From: Oscillospiraceae bacterium
GTDB taxonomy: Bacteria; Bacillota_A; Clostridia; Oscillospirales; CAG-272
Assembly: GCA_015063335.1 (NCBI GenBank)
Contig: SVUH01000011.1
Location: forward strand, 1 to 44,545
Reading direction: 5' to 3'
Length of the DNA stretch: 44,545 nucleotides
Shown here: positions 16,315-23,687 of the stretch, piece by piece
Layout of the letters: each line of letters starts with the position of its first letter
Numbering within the stretch: position 1 is the first letter of the stretch
The notes under the pieces: generated by a model
What the model was told of the DNA's origin: nothing
What the model saw: only the letters and a program-made list of their open reading frames with translations
The model's database searches: none
Translations under genes and position numbers: made by a program

Positions 16315-17628
16315 ATGGCATATAAGAATAAGACCGTGGGCATATATACCCTCGGCTGTAAGGTAAATCAATATGAGTCGGAGGCTATCGCCGAGGAACT
16401 CTGCCGCCGCGGCTTTACCGCCGTCAGCACCTTGGGAGTCCACGACGCTTACGTAATAAACACCTGCACCGTGACTGCCGAGTCCGACAGAAAGGCGCGT
16501 CAGCTTATCCGCAGAGTTATCGGCAAAAACCCCAATGCTCCCGTGGTGGTAACCGGCTGTATGGCTCAGATCTCCGCTGACGAGGTTGCCGCTATCGAGG
16601 GCGTTGACGCGGTGGTAGGAAACACAAACAAAACGGCATGCGCCGATATAGTAGAGCGCCTACTTGCGAGCAAAAAGAACGCAAAGCCCGAAATTTACGT
16701 AGAGGATATTAAAAGCAGCCCCTTTGAGAAAATGAGCATTGAGCGTTTTGATCGCACGCGCGCTTACGTCAAGATCGAGGACGGCTGTGAGAGCCGCTGT
16801 ACCTACTGCATAATTCCCGACGCGCGCGGAAGTATCCGCTCAAAGCCCGTCGAGGACGTAATAAGTGAGGTAACCGCTCTTACACAGGGCGGTTGTCGCG
16901 AGATAGTGCTGACGGGTATTGAGACAGGCTCATACGGCAAGGACCTCGGCGGAGTTGACCTTGCGGATCTGCTTTGCCGAATAGACAAAATCGAGGGTAT
17001 AGGCAGGGTGCGTCTCGGCTCGCTCGACCCCTCACTCATAAAAGAGGATTTCGTCAAGAGAATTGCAGATCTTTGCAGTCTTGCTCCCCATTTCCACCTC
17101 TCGTTGCAAAGCGGAAGCAGTCGAATACTCGCCCTTATGAAGCGCAAATACAACGCGCGTCAGGCTATGGCAGCTATCGAGCTTTTGCGTAGGTACATAC
17201 CGAACGTAAAGTTCACAACGGATATTATCGTAGGCTTTCCGCAGGAAAGTGAGGAGGATTTTCTCGAAACCGTAGAGTTTGTTAAGAATGCAGGCTTCCT
17301 TATGGCGCACGTTTTCCCCTATTCAAAGCGCAAGGGCACACACGCCGCATCAATGTCGGGGCAAATACCAAAGGACGAAAAAAGCCGCAGACTTCATATA
17401 CTCTCGGATATAGAGGCGGACGTTCGGCGCGGTATACTTGAGCGCGAAATTGAGAGCGGCAAGGTAAAAGAGGTGCTTTTTGAAACCTTTTCGGACGGGG
17501 TTGCCGTCGGACACACCGCCGACTTTTTGGAGGTGCACGTACCCTCCCCCTGCGCCCTGCACGCAAAATCTCTCCCCGTGCGCTTCTTATCGACAGACGG
17601 AAGCATTTTATTCGGGGAAATAGTTTGA
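16315..17628 (+). CDS. mtaB: tRNA threonylcarbamoyladenosine methylthiotransferase MtaB
   Basis: The 437-residue protein has the N-terminal MTTase domain with three cluster cysteines (TLGCKVNQYES, NTCTVTAESDRKARQ, VTGCMAQ). The radical SAM motif CESRCTYCIIPDARG follows, with a C-terminal TRAM-like segment. CKVNQYES and the length are typical of MtaB rather than MiaB. It adds a methylthio group to t6A37 of ANN-decoding tRNAs using two 4Fe-4S clusters. The start is the ATG at 16315; an in-frame TTG four codons earlier overlaps the GGAG site. Confidence 0.95.
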   Translation: MAYKNKTVGIYTLGCKVNQYESEAIAEELCRRGFTAVSTLGVHDAYVINTCTVTAESDRKARQLIRRVIGKNPNAPVVVTGCMAQISADEVAAIEGVDAVVGNTNKTACADIVERLLASKKNAKPEIYVEDIKSSPFEKMSIERFDRTRAYVKIEDGCESRCTYCIIPDARGSIRSKPVEDVISEVTALTQGGCREIVLTGIETGSYGKDLGGVDLADLLCRIDKIEGIGRVRLGSLDPSLIKEDFVKRIADLCSLAPHFHLSLQSGSSRILALMKRKYNARQAMAAIELLRRYIPNVKFTTDIIVGFPQESEEDFLETVEFVKNAGFLMAHVFPYSKRKGTHAASMSGQIPKDEKSRRLHILSDIEADVRRGILEREIESGKVKEVLFETFSDGVAVGHTADFLEVHVPSPCALHAKSLPVRFLSTDGSILFGEIV

Positions 17629-17714
17629 TTTTAAGCCAAAAAACTTACAAACACCGCAAAAATCCTTGCTTTTTCGGCATAAAAAAATAATAGCAAAAAT
17701 TTTCAAAAAAACTA

Positions 17715-17743
17715 TTGCATTTTTTTTCGAGTTATGGTATAAT
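17715..17743 (+). promoter_or_regulatory. Promoter of rpmB
   Basis: TTGCAT (17715-17720) and TATAAT (17738-17743) are 17 bases apart, leaving a leader of about 60 nt before rpmB. Confidence 0.65.
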
Positions 17744-17808
17744 ATTAAACGTTCTATGGATAAATCAAGAAAGTTACACGTGTTAAAGCACGTTGAGGAG
17801 GTGTCAAA

Positions 17809-17994
17809 ATGGCAAAGTGCAGTATTTGCGGAAAAGGAGTTGTTTTCGGTCAGGCCGTATCACACTCGCATCGCAAGACCAACAGAACCTGGAAGCCTAA
17901 CATCCGCAAGGTAAAAGCAATTGTTGACGGTACGCCTAAGACCGTTGCCGTTTGCTCCCGTTGCCTTCGTTCGGGTAAGGTAAACAGAGCGTGA
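17809..17994 (+). CDS. rpmB: Ribosomal protein bL28 (zinc-binding form)
   Basis: The 61-residue protein shows MAKCSICGKGVVFGQAVSHSHRKTNRTWKPNIRK and a second Cys pair CSRCLRSGK, so it is the zinc-ribbon form. It is part of the 50S subunit. GAGGAGG lies 8 bases before the ATG. It is monocistronic, with its own promoter and terminator. Confidence 0.97.
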   Translation: MAKCSICGKGVVFGQAVSHSHRKTNRTWKPNIRKVKAIVDGTPKTVAVCSRCLRSGKVNRA

Positions 17995-18015
17995 GTTTTT
18001 AACAGTCACGAATAG

Positions 18016-18068
18016 AAAAGCAGACTTGTCCCATTCGCAAAAGCGATGGATGCGTGGTCTGCTTTTTT
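18016..18068 (+). terminator. Terminator of rpmB
   Basis: AAAAGCAGAC and GTCTGCTTTTTT form the outer stem around a smaller inner hairpin (CATTCGC..GCGATGG). Confidence 0.8.
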
Positions 18069-18226
18069 GTTTTATAACAAAAAGAACACCGTAGCTAAAA
18101 AGGGTTAAGCGATGAGCAAATAAAGTAGAATTACGTATCTAAGCAATAGCAAAAATGGAAATCAATTGGTGACAAAAAACAAAAAAGTACAAATCAAAAA
18201 TTATATCCAAGGCCGTTGTAACAATA

Positions 18227-18368
18227 AGCCTTCCCCAGTGGGGGAAGGTGGCATTGACGAGCCGCGTGCGAGTCAATGACGGATGAGGTGTTGAAAAATG
18301 AATTGAATATAAGACACCTCATCCGTCACTCGCAAAGCTCGTGACACCTTCCCCCGCTGGGGAAGGCT
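18227..18368. repeat. MITE-like palindromic element, copy 1
   Basis: The 142-bp element has long inverted ends. It starts AGCCTTCCCC and ends GGGGAAGGCT, each end being itself a hairpin (CCCCAgtGGGG). Internal arms GACGGATGAGGTG and CACCTCATCCGTC are inverted around an AT-rich centre. It encodes nothing. Related copies occur at 19252 (full) and 229 (partial). The flanking 18069-18226 and 18369-18430 hold no gene that I can see. Confidence 0.85.
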
Positions 18369-18432
18369 CCCGCTGACATAGCTTTCTGCTGATAATTGAA
18401 ATTTTCTTGCTTTTCTGCCGTATTTAATTTTA

Positions 18433-18461
18433 TTGACAAACTCTGCGATTTTTGTTATAAT
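18433..18461 (+). promoter_or_regulatory. Promoter of DUF6873-like gene
   Basis: TTGACA (18433-18438) and TATAAT (18456-18461) have a 17-base spacer. Confidence 0.85.
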
Positions 18462-18519
18462 TTTTCTAAGGGGCTCTGTACCTTGTGACTAAAATGATTT
18501 CAAAAAAAGGAGGACAGCC

Positions 18520-19218
18520 GTGACAATTGCAGTTGCAGATTGCCGCATAACGCACGACATTGAAAACGCGCTTTACGGATATGCGGACAAGATCATAAAG
18601 CTACCTCCCTACTCGGCGCTCGCCGAGCCCGTCGCCTCACACCCCGATATGCTTTTGTGGCGCGTCGGACGTAAGATAGTCACGTACGGGGCTTATGCAG
18701 AAATTGCAAAGGACGAGCTTTCATCTCTCCTTGCGCTCGGCTTTGAGCTTGTGACAGAGAGCGCACTCCCGAGTGCGAGCTATCCCGATGACGTGCGGCT
18801 TAACTGCGCCACGGTGGGCAAGCACGCGATCGCAAATCTTAAATATACCTCAGAGCACGTAAGAAAAAGCGGTCTTACGCTTTTGCACGTGAATCAAGGA
18901 TATACAAAATGCTCGACGGTAGTAGTCAGCGACAACGCCATTATAACGTCCGATCCCTCTGTTTTCGACACCGCCATGCGTGAGGGCATCGATGCGCTGA
19001 AAATAAGCGAGGGGCACGTAAGGCTTGACGGCTACGGCACGGGATTTATCGGCGGCGCGAGCGGCGTGACGGACGTAGCCGTCCTCTTTACGGGCGATCT
19101 CTCATCGCACCCCGATGCAGAAAAAATAGAAGAATTTTGCGCGCGTCACGGAAAACGCGCCGTTTCCCTCTCCTCGCCACCGCTTTACGACTACGGAACG
19201 ATATTTTTCTTTAATTAA
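18520..19218 (+). CDS. DUF6873-like protein (possible GME fold)
   Basis: This 232-residue protein resembles the uncharacterised DUF6873 family, for which a guanidino-modifying-enzyme (GME) fold has been proposed. Visible candidates for catalytic residues are the conserved NLKYTSEHV, NQGYTKCSTVVV and GFIGGASGV segments, with a cysteine in the middle one. No signal peptide or TM helix is seen, so it is probably cytoplasmic. The start is GTG, preceded by AAAGGAGGA. It has its own promoter and is flanked on both sides by MITE-like palindromes. Function unknown; the family name is from memory. Confidence 0.6.
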   Translation: MTIAVADCRITHDIENALYGYADKIIKLPPYSALAEPVASHPDMLLWRVGRKIVTYGAYAEIAKDELSSLLALGFELVTESALPSASYPDDVRLNCATVGKHAIANLKYTSEHVRKSGLTLLHVNQGYTKCSTVVVSDNAIITSDPSVFDTAMREGIDALKISEGHVRLDGYGTGFIGGASGVTDVAVLFTGDLSSHPDAEKIEEFCARHGKRAVSLSSPPLYDYGTIFFFN

Positions 19219-19251
19219 GACACAACCGCAAATAAAGGCTCTCTCTTTATA

Positions 19252-19383
19252 AGCCTTCCCCAGCGGGGGAAGGTGGCATTGACGAGCCGCTTGTGCGAGT
19301 CAATGACGGATGAGGTGTCATATGCTTAATAAAACTACTCATCCACCGCTAACGCGGTCCCTCTTCCCTCACAAGGGAAGGCT
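19252..19383. repeat. MITE-like palindromic element, copy 2
   Basis: It begins AGCCTTCCCCAGCGGGGGAAGG, shares the GTGGCATTGACGAGCCGC and GTCAATGACGGATGAGGTG segments with copy 1, and ends in GGAAGGCT. The right half is more diverged. It lies 33 bases after the DUF6873-like gene and might serve as its terminator. Confidence 0.85.
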
Positions 19384-19468
19384 AATGTTTACTTTTGCTT
19401 TAGTTGGTCATTTAAGACACAAGTAATATTAATATTTCATATAAAAATCAAACTGAAAGGAGTAGCCC

Positions 19469-20485
19469 ATGCAAAAAATATTAAAACGCCCCCTTGCGCT
19501 TTTGCTATGCGCGCTCCTTATGCTCCCCCTTTATTCCTGCACGGGGCGACAAAAGAAATATTCCGAGTCCTATTTTGGGTATTTTGATTCGTTCGCAGAG
19601 TTTACCGTCTACACTGACTCAAAGGAAGACTTTCTCCGTTACAGCGAGATAGTCGAGCAAGAGCTAAAAAAATATCACGAGCTGCTTGACGCATACAACG
19701 AATACGGAAACACGGTAAACATATATACTCTCAACGAGCGCGCCGCGCATGAGCCCGTCGCCCTCACTGCCGAGCTTTTTGACTTTCTTTTAAAATCAAA
19801 GGAAATGCATGAGCTGACCTCGGGATACACGTCCATAACTCTCGGAGCGCTGACGCGCGTATGGAAAGACGCCATAAAGGCAGAAGCCGTGCCGAGTGAG
19901 GACGTGCTTTTGGCTGCCGCAGAGCATACGGATATTGACGACCTCATATTAGACGAGGAGTCCCATACCGTCCGCTTTAGAGACGAAAAATTAAAGCTTG
20001 ACGCAGGCGCGCTCGGCAAGGGATATGCCGCTGACCGCATCGCAAAGACTCTCGTGGCAAATGGGTGCGATGCCTTTTTGTTAAACCTCGGCGGCACGCT
20101 TGCCGCACGCGGCAAAAAGCCCGACGACACGCCGTGGCAGGCAGGGATACAAGCGCCCGACGGCAGCGAGCTTGACGGCATATCGATAGATCTCTCCCGC
20201 TTTGGAAACAAAACAAACGTCCTTTCAACAAGCGGCTCTTATCACCGTGGCTTTCGGCACGGTGGCGTTCTCTATCACCATATAATAGATCCCTTTACGT
20301 TAATGCCCGAAAACAGCTTTACGTCAGTCAGCGTAAATTGCGACTCCGCCACAGTAGCGGACGCGCTCTCAACAGCGCTCTTTTCCATGCCGCTTGACGA
20401 GGGACAAGCCCTTGTTGAGTCTTTGGAAAACACCGATGCCGTTTGGCTCTTAGCGGACGGAAGCGTAATAAAAAGCAGCAATTAA
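19469..20485 (+). CDS. apbE: FAD:protein FMN transferase ApbE (lipoprotein)
   Basis: The 338-residue protein begins with a lipoprotein signal (LALLLCALLMLPLYSC, Cys about residue 24). It carries the ApbE motifs: DAGALGKGYAADRIAKTL, FLLNLGGTLAARGKKPDDTPW, LSTSGSYHRGF and HHIIDPFTLMP. ApbE attaches FMN to threonine or serine of extracytoplasmic flavoproteins such as Rnf/Nqr subunits and FMN-binding lipoproteins. It is probably anchored outside the membrane. Its neighbours (NusG-II and Gx transporter proteins) form a known companion set in Firmicutes. No FMN-binding substrate protein is encoded in the window. Confidence 0.93.
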   Translation: MQKILKRPLALLLCALLMLPLYSCTGRQKKYSESYFGYFDSFAEFTVYTDSKEDFLRYSEIVEQELKKYHELLDAYNEYGNTVNIYTLNERAAHEPVALTAELFDFLLKSKEMHELTSGYTSITLGALTRVWKDAIKAEAVPSEDVLLAAAEHTDIDDLILDEESHTVRFRDEKLKLDAGALGKGYAADRIAKTLVANGCDAFLLNLGGTLAARGKKPDDTPWQAGIQAPDGSELDGISIDLSRFGNKTNVLSTSGSYHRGFRHGGVLYHHIIDPFTLMPENSFTSVSVNCDSATVADALSTALFSMPLDEGQALVESLENTDAVWLLADGSVIKSSN

Positions 20486-20515
20486 AAGTAAAATCAAGCC
20501 GCAAAAGGAGGAAAA

Positions 20516-20857
20516 ATGAAGAAAAAGGACATAATTCTCTTTGTATGTATACTCGTTTTTTCTCTCGTTGCCTTTTTTACTCTGTGGCTTGTCTTAACAC
20601 CGCACGGCGACGTCGCCGTGGTCAGCGTTGACGGTGAGGAATACGCAAGACTTCCCCTCAGAGAGGACACCGAGCTTTTGGTATCGACCGAATACGGAGA
20701 AAATCTCGTCGTCGTAAGGGACGGAGCGGTGTATATCAGCGAGGCGGACTGCCCCGATAAGGTATGCGTCAAGACGGGCAAGGCTAACGCCATGAAAAGC
20801 GTCGTCTGCGCACCGCACAGGCTTACCGTAACGGTGGAAACGGAGGCGGCAAAATGA
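20516..20857 (+). CDS. NusG domain II-containing protein
   Basis: The 113-residue protein has one N-terminal TM helix (IILFVCILVFSLVAFFTLWLVL), then a small extracytoplasmic beta domain. The cysteine motif CPDKVCVKTG is followed by VVCAPHRLTVTV. This is the NusG-II (DUF1312-like) family, found with apbE and Rnf-like or Gx-transporter genes and unrelated in role to NusG. Its function is uncertain. It starts 30 bases after apbE behind AAAGGAGG and overlaps the next gene by 4 bases (ATGA). Confidence 0.88.
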   Translation: MKKKDIILFVCILVFSLVAFFTLWLVLTPHGDVAVVSVDGEEYARLPLREDTELLVSTEYGENLVVVRDGAVYISEADCPDKVCVKTGKANAMKSVVCAPHRLTVTVETEAAK

Positions 20858-21366
20858 AAAATAAGGATACGGCAAAGCAGATCGCGCTTTGGGGACTTCT
20901 TATCGCGCTCGGGCTTGTGTTCGGTTACGTCGAGCACCTCGTTCCCCTGCCTATCGGAGTTTACGGCATAAAGCTCGGTCTTTCAAATCTCGTCACGCTC
21001 GTCGCGCTCTGCACGCTTGGCACGCATACGGCAATTTATATAAATCTCATGAGAATATTCCTCTCGTCGCTGCTGTTCGGCTCTCCCGTGTCGCTTGCGT
21101 ACAGTCTTGCGGGCGGACTTGCCTCTCTTATAATAATGATCATAGCCAAAAAGCTCTGGAAGTTCGGAACGGTTGGCGTAAGCGTTCTCGGAGGTGTTAC
21201 GCACAATCTCGCGCAGCTCGCGGTGGCAATATTCATGGTGGACAGCTTAAAAATAGCGTTTTACCTGCCCGTTCTGCTTGCCGCAGGCGCACTTACGGGA
21301 TTTATCATAGGCACGTGCTCTCTACCGATAATAAAAATAATAATAAAACGGCAAAAGCCTGTATAA
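20854..21366 (+). CDS. Gx transporter / heptaprenyl diphosphate synthase component I-like membrane protein
   Basis: The 170-residue protein has five or six predicted TM helices and the family pattern GLVFGYVEHLVPLPIGVYGIKLGLSNLVTL. The family is annotated Hpre_diP_synt_I or Gx transporter and resembles the membrane part of ECF-type uptake systems. Its linkage to apbE and NusG-II proteins suggests a role in extracytoplasmic flavin or redox metabolism, though the substrate is unknown. The ATG overlaps the preceding stop. A strong terminator follows at once. Confidence 0.85.
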   Translation: MKNKDTAKQIALWGLLIALGLVFGYVEHLVPLPIGVYGIKLGLSNLVTLVALCTLGTHTAIYINLMRIFLSSLLFGSPVSLAYSLAGGLASLIIMIIAKKLWKFGTVGVSVLGGVTHNLAQLAVAIFMVDSLKIAFYLPVLLAAGALTGFIIGTCSLPIIKIIIKRQKPV

Positions 21367-21394
21367 AAAATATCCCCGATCGGGGATATTTTTT
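21365..21394 (+). terminator. Terminator of apbE operon
   Basis: TATCCCCG and CGGGGATA form a perfect hairpin between A6 and T6. It is bidirectional in form. Confidence 0.9.
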
Positions 21395-21417
21395 ATTTTT
21401 ATAATATCAAAATATTA

Positions 21418-21446
21418 TTGACAAAAATCGACTCGGGGAGTATAAT
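21418..21446 (+). promoter_or_regulatory. Promoter of xpt
   Basis: TTGACA (21418-21423) and TATAAT (21441-21446) are spaced by 17 bases. The leader is only about 45 nt, too short for a purine riboswitch. Confidence 0.85.
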
Positions 21447-21495
21447 GTATCTATCAATACTTATTGTATAAGTAGCAAAAAGGCAGGGCTGTATA

Positions 21496-22080
21496 ATGAA
21501 TTTTTTAGAGGAACGCATTTTAAAAGACGGGCTTGTTAAAGAGGGCAACGTGCTCAAGGTAGACACCTTTCTCAACCACCAGATGGACGTCGAGCTTCTC
21601 GACGAGATCGGCAAGGAGTTTTACAGACGCTTTTCGGACCTTGAGATCACAAAGGTTCTGACTATTGAGGCATCGGGTATAGCTATTGCCTACTCCGTCG
21701 CACGCTGCTTCGGAGTGCCTATGGTATTTGCAAAAAAAGCAAAGAGCGTTAACATCGACGGAGATATGTATACCGCAGAGGTCGAGTCCTTTACGCACAA
21801 AAACAAAAATCAGGTGATCGTTTCCAAAAAGGTCCTCTCCTCGGACGATAAGATACTTATAGTTGACGATTTTCTGGCAAACGGCTGCGCGCTCCAAGGA
21901 CTTATTTCCATTGCCGAGGCGGCAGGCGCGAGTGTTGAAGGAATCGGTATCGCGATAGAAAAGGGCTTCCAGTACGGCGGCAGAAGCATAAGAAATCTCG
22001 GCTACCGTCTCGAATCTCTTGCTATCGTTGAATCCATGGACGCAAGCACGCATACGGTCGTCTTCCGCGAGCAAAACTAA
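21496..22080 (+). CDS. xpt: Xanthine phosphoribosyltransferase
   Basis: The 194-residue protein has the type-I PRTase PRPP loop [12 protein letters not shown] and the Xpt pattern [12 protein letters not shown] with [11 protein letters not shown]. It salvages xanthine to XMP with PRPP. It lies upstream of a nucleoside ABC transporter, so the two units would together take up and salvage purines. It has its own promoter and no riboswitch. Length is normal for the family. Confidence 0.95.
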   Translation: MNFLEERILKDGLVKEGNVLKVDTFLNHQMDVELLDEIGKEFYRRFSDLEITKVLTIEASGIAIAYSVARCFGVPMVFAKKAKSVNIDGDMYTAEVESFTHKNKNQVIVSKKVLSSDDKILIVDDFLANGCALQGLISIAEAAGASVEGIGIAIEKGFQYGGRSIRNLGYRLESLAIVESMDASTHTVVFREQN

Positions 22081-22120
22081 GACACACGCCTTTCACCGAG
22101 CGTTAATGTCAATATTACAC

Positions 22121-22147
22121 AATAATATATTGTATATATTATTTTTT
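22121..22147 (+). terminator. Terminator of xpt
   Basis: AATAATATA and TATATTATT form an A/T-only hairpin followed by a T-run. It is weak in GC but well placed. Confidence 0.5.
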
Positions 22148-22156
22148 AGCAAAATC

Positions 22157-22185
22157 TTGACAAAAGCGACCGAAAGTGATATAAT
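22157..22185 (+). promoter_or_regulatory. Promoter of BMP transporter operon
   Basis: TTGACA (22157-22162) and TATAAT (22180-22185) have a 17-base spacer. Transcription would begin at about 22192, at the start of the structured leader. Confidence 0.85.
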
Positions 22186-22191
22186 TCTAAT

Positions 22192-22256
22192 GTGAGTATA
22201 TAGATGTATGGCTTGACAGCGCCAAGTATGCTCATATCGTGGGTGTTATATCCCGC
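22192..22256 (+). ncRNA. Structured leader RNA, class unknown
   Basis: GTGAGTATA (22192-22200) pairs with TATGCTCAT (22227-22235) to make a nine-pair basal stem (two G-U pairs). It encloses an inner stem such as CTTG..CAAG. A second hairpin, GTGGG..CCCGC (22239-22256), is followed by TTTCTTCTGTTTT and could be a terminator. The gene downstream is a nucleoside-type uptake lipoprotein, but the conserved core of the purine riboswitch is not present. It may be a regulatory RNA of another type. Confidence 0.45.
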
Positions 22257-22322
22257 TTTCTTCTGTTTTATAAGGCTTGTCCTTGTAAATAAATATTTAT
22301 ATTTTTTAGGAGGAATCTCTTC

Positions 22323-23546
22323 ATGTCCAAGAAAATTTTGTCCATGGCTCTCGTTATCGTAATGCTGTGCGGTGCTTTGTTTACGTTCAGCTCATGCGAT
22401 CTGTTCAAAAAGAACGACGACGGCATCAAAGCTGCGCTTATCTGCTTGCACGGCGACAGCTCCACCTACGACAAGAACTTTATCGACGCATTCAAGACGG
22501 CTTGCGCTAATAAGGGTCTTACCGAGGACGACTACACCATCATTACCGACATTCCCGAGGGCACTGAGTGCTACAACAAGGCTGCTGACTTCGCTGACAA
22601 CGGCTATGACGTTATCTTCGCTGACTCCTTCGGTCACGAAGCTTATATGATCCAGGCAGCACAGGAATTCCCCGACGTACAGTTCTGCCACGCAACGGGT
22701 ACCAGAGCTCACACCGAGGGACTTGACAACTACCAGAACGCATTTGCTTCCATTTACCAGGGCAGATACCTCGCAGGTGTTGCTGCAGGTCTTAAGCTCG
22801 TTGAGCTTTACGGCGACGCTGAGGGTAAGGTTTCCGACGCAAACGCAAAGATCGGTTACGTTGGCGCACACCCCTATGCAGAGGTCGTTTCCGGATACAC
22901 CTCCTTCTTCCTCGGCGTTAAGAGCGTAGTTGCTAACGCTACAATGGAAGTTCGTTACACCGGCTCTTGGTACGACGAGACTGCTGAAAAGACCACTGCT
23001 GAGGCATTGATCTCTGCAGGCTGCAAGCTCATTTCCCAGCATGCTGACTCCATGGGTGCTCCCACTGCATGTGAGAACGCAAACATTCCCAACGTTTCTT
23101 ACAACGGCGCGACCGGCAAGAACACCTTCGTAGTAGCTTCCAGAATCGACTGGGTTCCCTACTTCGAGTATATGCTTGACTGCGTTATCAACGGCAAGGA
23201 TATCGCCGATGACTGGACAGGTACTCTCGCTAACGGTGCAGTAAAGGTTACCGCTGTCGGAAACGCAGCTGCACCCGGAACTCAGGCTAAGCTTGACGAG
23301 GTTGCAAAGAAGCTCAACGACGGTTCTCTTAAGGTATTTGACTGCTCCACCTTTACCGTAAAGGGTGAGCACCTCACCGAGTACCTTGCAGACGTTGACG
23401 ACGCAGGCGACTTTGTTCCCGAGACCAACGTTATTAAGACCGAGAACGGCGTTACCTTCTTTGACGAAAGCTACTTCCGTTCCGCTCCTTACTTCGATGT
23501 ACGCATTGACGGCATCACCGAGGTATCAACCGAGGCTGCTGAATAA
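22323..23546 (+). CDS. BMP-family nucleoside ABC transporter lipoprotein
   Basis: The 407-residue protein has a lipoprotein signal (LSMALVIVMLCGALFTFSSC, Cys near residue 26) and a BMP/PnrA-type periplasmic-binding fold. Landmarks are SSTYDKNFIDAFKTAC, ADSFGHEAYMIQAAQEFPDVQFCHATG and YQGRYLAGVAAGL. BMP proteins bind purine nucleosides outside the membrane and hand them to the ABC permease. Codon bias (GAC, AAG, CTC) resembles that of pgk, suggesting strong expression. The three genes for ATPase and permeases follow. Confidence 0.93.
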   Translation: MSKKILSMALVIVMLCGALFTFSSCDLFKKNDDGIKAALICLHGDSSTYDKNFIDAFKTACANKGLTEDDYTIITDIPEGTECYNKAADFADNGYDVIFADSFGHEAYMIQAAQEFPDVQFCHATGTRAHTEGLDNYQNAFASIYQGRYLAGVAAGLKLVELYGDAEGKVSDANAKIGYVGAHPYAEVVSGYTSFFLGVKSVVANATMEVRYTGSWYDETAEKTTAEALISAGCKLISQHADSMGAPTACENANIPNVSYNGATGKNTFVVASRIDWVPYFEYMLDCVINGKDIADDWTGTLANGAVKVTAVGNAAAPGTQAKLDEVAKKLNDGSLKVFDCSTFTVKGEHLTEYLADVDDAGDFVPETNVIKTENGVTFFDESYFRSAPYFDVRIDGITEVSTEAAE

Positions 23547-23561
23547 TTTATACTTCCCGTG

Positions 23562-23628
23562 ATCACGCAAGACTTGCGGTGATCTTATCGTAAAGGCATA
23601 GGGTTGTCGTTTTTGCGGCAACCCTATG
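23562..23628 (+). terminator. Intercistronic hairpins (attenuating)
   Basis: GATCAC..GTGATC (23562-23585) and CATAGGGTTG..CAACCCTATG (23597-23628) lie between the lipoprotein gene and the ATPase gene. There is no clear T-run after either. Such hairpins typically let the binding protein be made in excess over the membrane parts. Confidence 0.6.
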
Positions 23629-23687
23629 TGCAATAAATCCCCCCTATGTATCCCCCATTTTATACCCTAAAATAAAGGAGAAAATTT

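Noticed and set aside
22192..22322. Purine riboswitch upstream of the nucleoside transporter
   Set aside because: The three-way junction core with its conserved loop sequences could not be found; the stems seen are different.
22392..23372. 326-codon frame opposite the BMP lipoprotein gene
   Set aside because: Same codon-bias shadow as seen opposite pgk; the plus strand protein has a signal peptide and family motifs.
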